Below, in pieces: positions 54,623-64,000 of a stretch of DNA of 64,000 nucleotides (its first letter is position 1; each line of letters begins with the position of its first letter). The translations under genes and the position numbers were made by a program. Source of the DNA: Varanus komodoensis (Eukaryota > Chordata > Lepidosauria > Squamata > Varanidae); contig NW_025336087.1 of assembly GCF_004798865.1 (NCBI RefSeq), positions 10,142,263 through 10,206,262 on the forward strand, given 5' to 3'. A model generated the notes under the pieces. It searched no databases, was not told the DNA's origin, and was given only the letters and a program-made list of their open reading frames with translations.

Positions 54623-56384
54623 TCTCCCCGCCCTGGCACACAAAGGCAAGTATAACCACTTCCCATACTGCACATGAAAAGACAGAATGTAGGTTTCTCT
54701 ACACCTTGTGCATTCTTGACTTGCCATGGGCTCTTTAAACAACATTGCCAAGCTCCAGGGCCTCTCCCATGCCCCTTTCTTGACTGAGGAAAGTGTAGAA
54801 TTATCTACAACTGGAAGAATAAACCGAAAGGAGAAGCTCATGTATTTTCACAGTTCTGCTGGACACAGTGCCACCCTGTGGCTATCTAGTGAAACATGTA
54901 GAAAGGTACAGAAAGAAAAACAGTTCTGGTAGCCACAAAGAATATGCAAGCAGAAGCCTTGGTAAGAAGAGCTCTGGGTGAAAATGGCTTGCCTAAGTGA
55001 CACAGTGCCCGGCGGAAGGTGCATTTGAAACAGGAGCCATAGCTCAGTCTCTTAGCCACTACGTAAGATCAGCTTTTGCCCTGCAATTCAAAAAAGATTT
55101 TTTAAAAATAAGGCAGTGTATGGAAAATGACTGACATTTACAGCCATTATTTATATGAGGCGTATATAGATTTTCCCACATACACCCTACCAATGACTTA
55201 GAAACACGTTAATTGTTCTATTACATCACTGCAAACTTTATAAGGAAAAAGTACATGTTTGGGCTATGAAAAAAGCAGCAATGAATCATAATATGACTAC
55301 CAGTGGCCATCAGATGATTAGATTTCTGTGCCCACCCATTTATATGTGCAAAACTATGAAGGCAATAAACACAGAATATATTAAAGCTAAGTTAGGAATG
55401 ATTTTTGTACACATGGTGGAAATGTAGATTTAAGTACACTTTGCTTAACAGCTGCATTTCTGCTGATTCCTTATTTTCAAACCCTTGAACTACCACTGAA
55501 GTCTGAACATTTATTTCCCTTGTTTCTTGAACTGAGGAAAAAGTGGGTGTGCAAGAGAATCGAGAAATGAGAAGGGGGGTACAAAGCACCCTTTTTGCTG
55601 GGGCTTCTCAAGGATATGCCACATGTCTGGAAAGGAGATGTATCAGTACCAGAAAAAAAGTCATCTATTGGTAGGTGGCTTGAAGGGAAACCTCCATATC
55701 TAGCTGCATGGGGAGTTCTGAAGATGAAACTTCCACAGAAATGAAATTTTCCTGTTATTGGAAGCTCTGTTCATTTCTTGAGCATGAACTGCATTAATCA
55801 TTACACTATGTACACTATAGAACAGGGGCAGACAGAAGGTCATGTAGCTTTTCACACATGAGGGTTTTATTGTATTATTCACAGCGGTTTACAGTTTATA
55901 TGATGTTGTGATCCCGCAATTTCACTTCTGATTTTACACAGCACTTTCATTTTTTAAGATGGAAAATGAGGTATTATTTCAGAAAGTGAAAGAAAATGGC
56001 TGTGTATTTAATTCTGTACTTCTAATACCACAGCGGACCTGTTTATATTGTTTATATTCGCAGTGTCCTTGAGGAAGACGTCTGCAGAGGTTTAACAGCC
56101 TTTAGACAATCACTCAGATCTACTGATATATCCATGCATGAAGGGCATTAGCTCTCCAAGGCTCTCTGACACCCAATACTTTAACAAGATCAAAGAACAC
56201 TTACAAGAAAAAAATGTTACATTTATCTCTGTGTTACGGTTCTCCTGCAACGTGGGAGCACTGAATAGTTGCATTTGACCAGATCTTTGTTCTGTTCTCC
56301 CAGCCAGTTAAGAGTGTTGTCCTAGAATCCCAGCCTCTGGTAGCACACAGCTAGATTTATACATATACCACAGTACAGAGAAAG
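54623..56384. other. Unique sequence, no gene recognised
   Basis: I see no exon, RNA gene or named repeat. Confidence 0.4.
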
Positions 56385-56530
56385 CCAGGGTGGTGTGGTG
56401 ATGAAAGTGTTGGACTGCGGGCCTGGGAGGCCTCGGTTCTAGTCCCTCCTTGTCCATAGAGCTTGCTGGGTGACTTTGGGCCACTCACTCTTAGCCTAAC
56501 CTTCCCTATAAGTGAGACCTTACAGGTTTA
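56385..56530 (+). mobile_element. Sauria-type SINE, 3'-truncated
   Basis: The head 'agccagggtggtgtggtgat', 'gaaagtgttggactgcgggc' leads to 'ggcctcggttctagtccctc', and the body 'gcttgctgggtgactttggg', 'ccactcactcttagcctaac'. It stops before the Bov-B-like tail. Confidence 0.8.
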
Positions 56531-57036
56531 CAGCAACAGCTGATTCCCAGCTTGTCCCCCTTTCTCATTCCACAAAGACATCTCAAACTTAGCACCCACC
56601 CATGTGCCTGTTTGGCAAGTGGCCACAATGAAGAGGGAAGTGGCATTTGTCCCCCTTTCTTGCTGCTGCTTGCTAGAGAGGAGTCTCCAAGCTGGTGCCC
56701 CTTGGGGACCCCTCTCTGGCAAGTGGGAGCAATAATGGGGAGTGGCAGGGGAATCAGCCCCAATAGCCTCCCCACCAACTGGGGGCCGCTACCCAGCTGT
56801 CTCCCATCCTGCTCACACAGGAGGGCCAACAGGGGAATCAACTGAGCAGCACCCCTCCTTTTCCAAAAGCAACCATCTGATTGCCACCCCGCCCCAAATG
56901 CACTCTTTAAGGCAAGAAGTGGGCAGAGCAGGGCGGCTGTCCTTAGTGCTCCCTGCTTAGCAGGTTGACAAGAGTGGGCGGCAGGCCACTCTAGCCAAGC
57001 AGCTCTATGGGATATACCTTGGCATCACAAAGAGGG
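56531..57036. other. GC-richer unique sequence, no gene recognised
   Basis: Frames of ~97-111 codons are open on both strands (56506-56845) without a motif. There is no exon support. Confidence 0.4.
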
Positions 57037-57085
57037 GTGTTTGTTTGTTTGTTTGTTTATTAAAACATTTCTAATAATGTTTTCT
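57037..57085 (-). mobile_element. L2 3' tail fragment with (GTTT)n
   Basis: (GTTT)n is followed by 'tattaaaacatttctaataa', which matches the reversed L2 end seen at 6763-6815 ('tattaaaacatttctatgcc'). Confidence 0.55.
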
Positions 57086-57729
57086 GGGTTCAGATGACAC
57101 ACCAAAGGATCATGGTCCTGAGAAACCATACAACACACCATTGTTTGTGTTCATGGTTTCTAAAATCCAAATGTACCACACTGAAATATTACAAGGTGGA
57201 TTCAGAGGACACAACAGAGCAGCAAAAGTAAAGAAAACACTGTTGCTTGTCATGTTGTGTAAACCCATTCATGGTCACAGTGTCCTTGCGAAGGAACCTT
57301 ATTCAAAATGCACTGGGCACCACAGTAGTTCCACGTACAAGAAAAAAATATACTCCTCCCTTCCTTTTTGCTACAGCTGGTGCTTTGCCCCTTTTTACTT
57401 CTCCCAAGCTGGGAAGTCATGGACTTCCATCAGTTTTATGCCTGTTTGTGAAGAAAACTGGCCCAATTTATACAGTGAGTTTATTTGCCTGGACCAATTC
57501 CGTATTTCTAATGAGACATGTTGTTTTCCAGCATTCCTGTTTGCTTGGATGTGTATGCGTCTGTCATTCTCTTTGCAGATCAAAATCAGTGTCACTGAAC
57601 AGGAAAGACCACCAGATCTGACTTCTGCCCTTCTAACTGCTAGTCAGCAGTGTGTGTATGTGTGAGTCCACTTACTGAATGCCTTCCCACTTGTCTTCTT
57701 TGTTCTCCTGTTCAAGAAACAACAAGCTG
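57086..57729. other. Unique sequence, no gene recognised
   Basis: A 174-codon plus-strand frame (57141-57665) is the longest here outside repeats. It is cysteine/phenylalanine-rich, has no motif, and another frame of 124 codons overlaps it, so I do not call it a gene. Confidence 0.35.
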
Positions 57730-57818
57730 AAATGCACGTCCACTGAGAAGTAAAACTATCTTCAATGGCCTTACTCACAAGTAAACTAAGTTACTTCAAT
57801 GGGGAATTAAAGCTGGGA
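57730..57818. mobile_element. Palindromic squamate MITE, diverged
   Basis: 'aatgcacgtccactgagaag', 'taaaactatcttcaatggcc', 'ttactcacaagtaaactaag' and 'ttacttcaatggggaattaa' resemble the 38331-38420 family read in reverse. Confidence 0.5.
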
Positions 57819-58439
57819 GCCTCTTTACTTGCTTGCTTTTGGGGGGAAGGAAAGGGGGCATAAAAGGACAGAAATAAGCGGAGGCATCCTTTCTCTTGTT
57901 CTGTGATTTCTGGGGGCAGGAGACAAGAAGAGCTGCCATTTTAACCTTTTTTTTTTAACTATCTGCACTCCTTTGCACCTGCTCATTGAACTAAAAACAC
58001 ACATGCACATGAACAAATGTAATTTAAAGGGCAATTTCCTGCACACATTTCCTTTCCAGATTCTCCCAGTTTGACATGTTCTCAACTGGCAAACCTCAAG
58101 CTAGCAGCACTCACTCACAGAGCCACAGAGTATGTGTGTTGCAGGTCAGCAGCATGAGAACTGTGGACATCCTGCAGCAAGGCTTCCCATTCATTGCAAG
58201 TAAGGAATACAGGTTGTGGATACAGCAGCATCATGACAAGATCATAAGGAAATGCAGTTAGGTGTAGAGCAAGCCATGGTCTCATAAACAACCCAAAGCT
58301 ACACAAACACTGAAAAATGCCTTACTACATCTCAACACACGTTGTGCATGCTGTTCAGACCAAGCAAGCACAAAACACAAAGCAAAACTTTTAGCAGGAA
58401 CCAGATAGGGGGAGAAATTATTATTGAAATTCAGTACGC
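57819..58439. other. Unique sequence, no gene recognised
   Basis: I see no exon or named repeat. Confidence 0.4.
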
Positions 58440-58840
58440 AAAGCACACTTCATAATTGCTGAATGAGTTGCAATGCAACCTTGAAATCTTCATTTATTTT
58501 ATCAATAGCAAGCCAAGAATTAAGAACCTTTTATTTAGGCTGAATTCCAGCACCACGATCACTCCATGTCATTTTCTATAGTGTCACAAAATGTTAAGTG
58601 TAGCTACATTGTAATTTTATTGGAGACACATGATTGCCCATAAAAGATAGGGAAGATTATTTTCAAAGGCACAATAAACTTAGTAAATTGGGTCAGAATC
58701 AAAGCCGATTGATATCTGAAGGAATGCTACCGTTTGTTTGTATTACCATCAATTAATAATCACTTTAGCACTCTGCAATGTGCAAAGAGCATTACAACAG
58801 TCATTGCCTTTAGGAGCTAGAATTGACTGAACAGTGGTGA
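58440..58840. other. Candidate conserved non-coding block
   Basis: The sequence is unique and AT-rich, with 'tattttatcaatagcaagcc', 'aaaagccgattgatatctga' region and 'ttaccatcaattaataatca'. It has homeodomain-like ATCAATTA cores and no frame or repeat. Confidence 0.28.
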
Positions 58841-58844
58841 CATG

Positions 58845-58895
58845 TATCATTTATCAGAGAGCTTTGGCAGTACAGGAATTTAATAAATAAATTTA
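58845..58895 (+). mobile_element. L2 LINE 3' tail
   Basis: 'cagagagctttggcagtaca' followed by 'ggaatttaataaataaattt' is the L2 terminal phrase seen at 36540 and 46560. Confidence 0.65.
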
Positions 58896-59794
58896 TTTAT
58901 TCATCCTATTTCTCTTTCACCTTTTCTTCTTGGAACATATGGTGGTATATAAGGGGTTCCCATGAAGTAGCCATGCTTAGCTTTATCATGGGGGTTTTGA
59001 GTCATGTGTTTTCAGAGCATGCTAAATTCAATGTGAGATCTTTGACTCAGCTAACGTTAACCTGGCATTATTGTTAGATTGAGAGACTGCAGGTAAGCTG
59101 CAGCCTGCTTTTTTATTTCTTGGGTCCACACAATATTTTATTCAGGACTGATTTCAGCTAGTTCTTTATTGAAACACAGTTTCAGAAAAGCTGAGAATTT
59201 TAATATAGTAACGACACTACTGAAGAAAGGAGTGCTTAATACACCATTCTTGTGACTTAAATCTGCATCCTCAAATCCTTTCCAATCTGCAGAGGGAAAG
59301 TCTATGGAGAGCCCCATATTTCCCTCCACAAGAAAAGAAGCATCTTAAGGATCAATTTTGATTGTAAAATCACCCATTGCAGAACGGATCAAGCATGCAC
59401 GCACAATTCCAGTCATGCAATCAAGTTCAGAACCCCCCAAGGTTGTTTCCCTGCTTCCCAGGATGGGAGCTAAGTCATTAAATGTCTAATGGATATGCAA
59501 TCTCAAATATAGTTTTGGTGCCAGTGACTCCTTGCTCAGGGCTTCTCTGTCAAGTGAGTTTGTGCTAGTAATGATGAGAAAAGATGAGAAGCCATCACAT
59601 CTGTGGATGATGTTGAAGGAGGGGAGCACTGGAGATGTCTTGACCAAGACCCTCGATCTAAAAACTAGATTTGGAACTGACACTGAATTCCTGAGGCATA
59701 ACCAAAGAGGCAGAGGAGGGTTTTGAAAACTAACCACTTGCAACATAAACTTGCAAGAGCAAGAGCCCATTTGGTCCAATGCATGGAGTGGTCA
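58896..59794. other. Unique sequence, no gene recognised
   Basis: A reversed (TTTA)n tail may begin at 58893 but no body follows. No exon is seen. Confidence 0.4.
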
Positions 59795-59945
59795 CCTAAG
59801 TCGCCAGCCACTGGGGAGCCTGGGTGGGAGGCTGGTATCGCACTCAGGTAATCCACTTGTGGGTTTCTCTTGGACAACTGCAAGCAAGGAACACTGGACT
59901 AGATGGACCCCTGGTCTGCTCAGCACAGCTCTTCTTAGGTTATTG
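59795..59945 (+). mobile_element. CR1-type LINE 3' end
   Basis: 'ttgtgggtttctcttggaca' and 'aggaacactggactagatgg', then 'acccctggtctgctcagcac', 'agctcttcttagg' match the 3' UTR family of 24034 and 43085. Confidence 0.65.
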
Positions 59946-61260
59946 GAATAACTCCCACTGCCTATCATTCAGTGTCTGAAAAGCTTACTGTTCTTTCTGC
60001 ATTTGAATATACATCTTTCAGTTGCCAACTTCATATGGCTTCTTACTTAGATATATGGAGTGGTTATATTAAGGTATATATTTGAAGTGTGAAATCCTCT
60101 CTCTTTTTTCCTTCCTTTTATCAATGGTGCTGTAAATGATTGCTGTGGACATGCTTTATGTCATGTCTTTTCCCCTTTTTTCCTTTTTACCCATCTTTCA
60201 TTTCCCCTCTTTTCATTTATGTTACACTTGCAAATAAAATGAAAATAAATGATTTCACATAACTATTAATCATTTCCTATATTGTTTCCTTTCAACCAAA
60301 GGACTGCCCATGCTTAAATAAGCAAGCATGTAATGCCCTAGGACCAAGGTTTTTCCTTGCTTCTTCTCTGTTTCTACAACTATCCCAAGCTTCTGATTTT
60401 CATATAAATACAAATTCAGATTATGAGCCAAGGCAGGGGACAGCAAAGCATGGTGCAATATGATTTTGCCAATGTTAAGCTCCTAATTGATCCATTTCAT
60501 GAATACAATGTTCATAATATCAAATCATAAAGTCAAAGAAAGGCAAGACAATCATTCTGTCATCAATTTGTTTGTTACTTCCTCACTCCATATTATCAAG
60601 AACTCATCTCCATCCAGGCATTATTCTGTAATTCACTCAATAGCACATTCTTCTTCTCAGAAAGCTCAGAAAGAACTTCTGAAACAGACAATGCAGATTT
60701 GATAGGCTCAAGCATGTTCCTAATGCAATAAAGACAGTGAACATAATTCCAAGTATACCATTTGTATAATGCCTTGAGAAGCAGTTCCATCAACTTGATA
60801 TAGAAAATGATTGTTATTTTTTAAAAAATGAAGAGGGAGACCCCTTCATTGACATGAAGGTTCACAAAACCAAGCAGTCCACCATAGCTTATTTAAGCAG
60901 TGTAGGTAAGTGGCCATTTGAACATTAAAGCTGTGACTGTGTCTTGCCTTGTCATTCCAGCAAGGATGGGTTTGGGCATGGCTAAGCAAGCACCCATAAG
61001 CTTAAAACTGCCCATGGTTTCTGGTTGGCTTGTTAATCAGGGGAACGACCTACCTTTGCAAGGTTTGGATGACATAACAAGCCATAGTCATGGCCTAAGT
61101 ACAGAAAAGCCAGCCAGAATGTACTGGCTTGAATGAGCCAAAGTGGCCTCTGGTGATCCTGTGAACCCAAACTGTGACCCTCAGATGCAGTGTCCCAAGC
61201 AAATGCAAATATAAAAGCTACACCAAGGGAGGATCAATAATTCCACATGCTGGAAATAAT
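59946..61260. other. Unique sequence, no gene recognised
   Basis: The stretch is AT-rich, with no exon or named repeat. Confidence 0.4.
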
Positions 61261-61316
61261 CCCCCCCCACACACACACACACAGATGTTCAAACAAAGTA
61301 AGTTTGTTTGAACATC
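61261..61316. repeat. poly(C)/(AC)n microsatellite and perfect 14-bp hairpin
   Basis: Poly(C) (61261-61268) and (AC)n to about 61282 are followed by the arms gatgttcaaacaaa (61284-61297) and tttgtttgaacatc (61303-61316), exact complements around 'gtaag'. Confidence 0.95.
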
Positions 61317-62655
61317 ACTGCTTTGAGAAGTTTGGAATCTTCTATTGAAAGCTAAGGCACAGAAATATGTAAAGGAAATATATGTGCGTAGCATTTCACA
61401 GAGAAGCAAGTGACAGTAAGAAACCAAAGTTGCCGTCAACATATTCTTCTTTTCCCCCTCCCCTTTTCCAGCTTTTTCTTTTTAAGACAGCCATGTCAAG
61501 CTGGGTGGCAAGACACAAATTTAAAATTATATAAAACAAATGATTCTCTGTTCTTACTTTTTTTCAGTGAGAGCTATTAAAGATTATTCCAATCAAATGA
61601 TGAAATGGTGCTATCTATGGACTGTTTCAGCACAGACTGCTGGATAACTTCCAACAATCGGAAAATGGGTAAAAAGATCCATTGACATTGAAATACACTT
61701 TGGAATGAAGTAAGACGTATTGATTTTGCTAGCATCCAAGGAGGGGATCTATTTGTTAATTAATTAAATAATTTAGCTTTTCCTGGTGCTTAAAGCTCCT
61801 CTCTAAATGATGAATGTCCAACTTCTTATTGATTCCTGTCAAATAAATCCTTGCTGTGATCAAAATAAACAGTGAGAACTCTGAAGTCACCTTTAAGCTC
61901 CTTCACCTCAAACCCTCAAGAATCTTTCACTGAAAAAAGAACAGACCTTGGACTTGGCTGGCTATTTTTTTTAACCCACTGGCATTAACAGCTAGAATCG
62001 CAATGGTTTTCATTGGTATTAAGAGCCCATTCCCAAATGTGTCCTCAGACTTTGTTCTCATCTTTACCAGATACACATATAGATCTGAGCAATAAAAACA
62101 ACGTATTTCAAAGCCTTTGTCATCAGATGCCTGTTCTGTGATCCCTTTGCTGCAGCACCAACAATAAGATTTTTGTTAAAGCCTTCGCCCAACTCATCCT
62201 ACACAATCAATCCTGTGACCGCCCCCCCCCCCCCGCACCAAGTTCACAGGTTAACTAGCGATGTACAAGCGGGACAGTGTCTTAGCACACTGCTGCAGCT
62301 GCAGAGCAAGGAGGTGGGATGGGGGGCTGGCAGCCCCTATTGAAGGCCTCCATGAATACACTTACATATTCCGCACTGGCTCGTGTGTGTGCTTCCACAC
62401 CTGCCATCCAACAATCCAGCCGCCTAGCTGAAAGCTTAGTATGCAAGCCCACATGCTGCTGGCACACAAATTCAGGTCCATGGCACACCTGCATGGGCAG
62501 CAAGGAATACAAATAGACCATTGCTAACTAAAAAGCAAGAGGGAGGCGCAGGGCTCTGTGGCGGGAGCCAAGGACGGGGCCTGCTGGAGCTGGTATTGCT
62601 GCCTGCCATGTCCCGTACCCTTCTAAAAACAGTACAGGGATCACCACAAAAGACA
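61317..62655. other. Unique sequence, no gene recognised
   Basis: A run of 13 C lies at 62222-62234. No exon or named repeat is supported. Confidence 0.4.
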
Positions 62656-62769
62656 AGAGTCTGGACAGTCATCTGGATGGGATGGTGTAACTTGGTGTCC
62701 TGCAATAGCAACGGGCTGGACCCAATGGCCTTCTGAGCCCTTCCAACTCTACTGTTCTATGATTCTATG
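62656..62769 (+). mobile_element. CR1 LINE 3' end
   Basis: 'gagtctggacagtcatctgg', 'gcaatagcaacgggctggac', 'ccaatggccttctgagccct' and 'tctactgttctatgattcta' form the CR1 terminus, including the start of a second terminal octamer ('ttctatga'). It is the best-kept tail of the three short copies. Confidence 0.82.
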
Positions 62770-64000
62770 AAATAAGCAGTGGTGTAAGGCAGAACATTTT
62801 TCTACTGATTTATTTTTCTGCCGAAAACTTTACAGTGTTTTAAGTTCATCAGTAAAAATGAGTGTGTGTCAACTGCAAACATAACATTAGGCAAATATGA
62901 CAGTTTCAAAATTGTAATTAATATTTTTCAAATGTTTATCCTTAGCAAGTATGTAAAGGAATAAATAAATGTCAAAGAAATACAATATGCCTCAGAATGA
63001 AATGAGACTATAAGTAGTGTAAGCACTCAGAGGAAGAGCACGGAACTCGGTTGAAATGGATGAGCAATTGTCTGTATACTGTGTGCAGTTGTTTGGGTTG
63101 CTAAAACTAATTTGCGTGCCCTAGTTCTCTGTAACTTTCTCCCCGCCACTTAAACACTGTAAAGAAGTACATGCTATTTTCTTAACATTTTTAGAGTATT
63201 CCATAATACTCTTAAGATTATTAGAGTATTCCATAATACTGTGAGACTTTACATAATAAAATATTTAAACTATATTAAGCATGCTTGATATTTTTCATGC
63301 CAAATATTTCAGGTCAAATCTTGTGGTGTAATGGGACTATCTTTGCTTTAAGTGAAAGTAAACATGCTAAATTGGATCTCTCTAGGGTATCAGAACATGT
63401 TCTCACACAAACTGGAAAGTTTTTGGTGCAAATTAACCTAAGGACATCTTCCACATCAATATCAGTGTAAACACATCTGCCATATAAAAGGCTGAGTTGC
63501 CATCTCCCTCCCTGCTCACATCCCAGATATACACCCACCTGTATCCCAGGTGAGGGATTTGTGTAGGCATCTACATTTTCAGAAAACATTTCTCTCCTAT
63601 GTCATCTGTGTTGCTCCTTTGTCTGCCCAGTCTTCTGCATACAAAGGTAATATATTGATATTTGAGGCACTTAAGTTTTTAGTGTTGTGTACCATTTCTG
63701 ATTGTTCCTAAATGATTCGACAAATACTGTTGCAAGTTATTGTGATCAAGGTGATTTTAATAAGATTGAAGAAAATAGATTGTTTAAGTGTTTGCAAAGG
63801 TGGACTATAATTGTCTCTAATCTTCAGCGAATGCTGAGTTGATGAATTACACATTTTTCTCAAAGAACTAGGCTTTGCTGCCAAACTAATTTGGCAGCCA
63901 TCTTGATTCGTTCAAATTGCTTAAGGGCACCAAGGCGGCATCACTCAGATTATTGTTTTACATAATGTAATGACACAAAATCTTTGAGAAAGATTGGAGG
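62770..64000. other. Unique sequence, no gene recognised
   Basis: No exon is seen. It contains a 30-bp-period duplication at 63191-63240 and a perfect 9-bp hairpin gctgccaaa/tttggcagc at 63877-63898. Confidence 0.4.
63191..63240 (+). repeat. 30-bp-period tandem duplication with internal hairpins
   Basis: ttagagtattccataatact occurs at 63191-63210 and again at 63221-63240, with 'cttaagatta' between. Each copy has the inverted repeat agtatt/aatact around 'ccat', extended to 8-bp arms in the first copy. Confidence 0.95.

Noticed and set aside
57141-57665. A 174-codon open frame
   Set aside because: No motif or homology is recognised, an overlapping frame is also open, and the composition looks non-coding. 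A single-exon gene cannot be supported.
1-64000. CRISPR array, operon, phage or bacterial defence system
   Set aside because: No spaced direct repeats, no dense coding and no prokaryotic genes are present. The repeat content is that of a vertebrate.

Overview
This window looks like nuclear DNA of a vertebrate, most likely a squamate reptile (a lizard rather than a snake, though that is weaker). It is not bacterial: there is no dense gene layout, no long recognisable cellular reading frame and no operon. The call rests on the repeats I recognise by eye: many CR1 and L2 LINE fragments, Sauria-type tRNA-derived SINEs, a second squamate SINE family ending in ACCTTT-like units, a third tRNA-like SINE family, palindromic hAT-type MITEs, a Tigger/mariner-type element and many microsatellites. 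I found no host protein exon, tRNA, rRNA or known ncRNA that I can support, so I read the window as intergenic or deep intronic.

Layout. 1-10 kb: short CR1 tails, Sauria SINEs, a hAT-like and a Tigger-like DNA element, an L2 C-terminal fragment, an antisense L2 tail and a CR1 C-terminal fragment. 10-17.5 kb: mostly unique sequence, with one SINE, an (AC)n/(GGGA)n/poly(T) cluster and a perfect 16-bp-arm hairpin. 17.5-20.3 kb: two L2 tails in tandem, a decayed antisense L2, a second perfect hairpin and a 25-bp tandem duplication. 20-36 kb: mostly unique, with a G-rich (GGGC)n tract, a SINE, a young-looking GC-rich hAT MITE with matching ends (29736-29960) and several blocks that look like candidate conserved non-coding DNA. 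36-50.9 kb: the repeat-rich part, with L2 3' ends, three CR1 copies in one orientation, an L1-like insertion inside one CR1, a SINE inside an L2, and the best-preserved coding remnant of the window, a 1.9-kb 5'-truncated CR1 with decayed reverse transcriptase (48945-50868, minus strand). 51-64 kb: sparse repeats, a candidate TA-flanked MITE with 27-bp terminal inverted repeats (53651-53835), a short interstitial telomeric repeat and further hairpins and duplications.

The only proteins encoded are dead pieces of LINE ORF2. The most interesting signals are a scattered set of perfect short-loop inverted repeats that fit template-switch mutation, the nested insertions that order the repeat families in time, and the candidate MITE at 53.65 kb. 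All repeat names come from recognition of consensus-like phrases, with no database search; boundaries are approximate unless target-site duplications are given.
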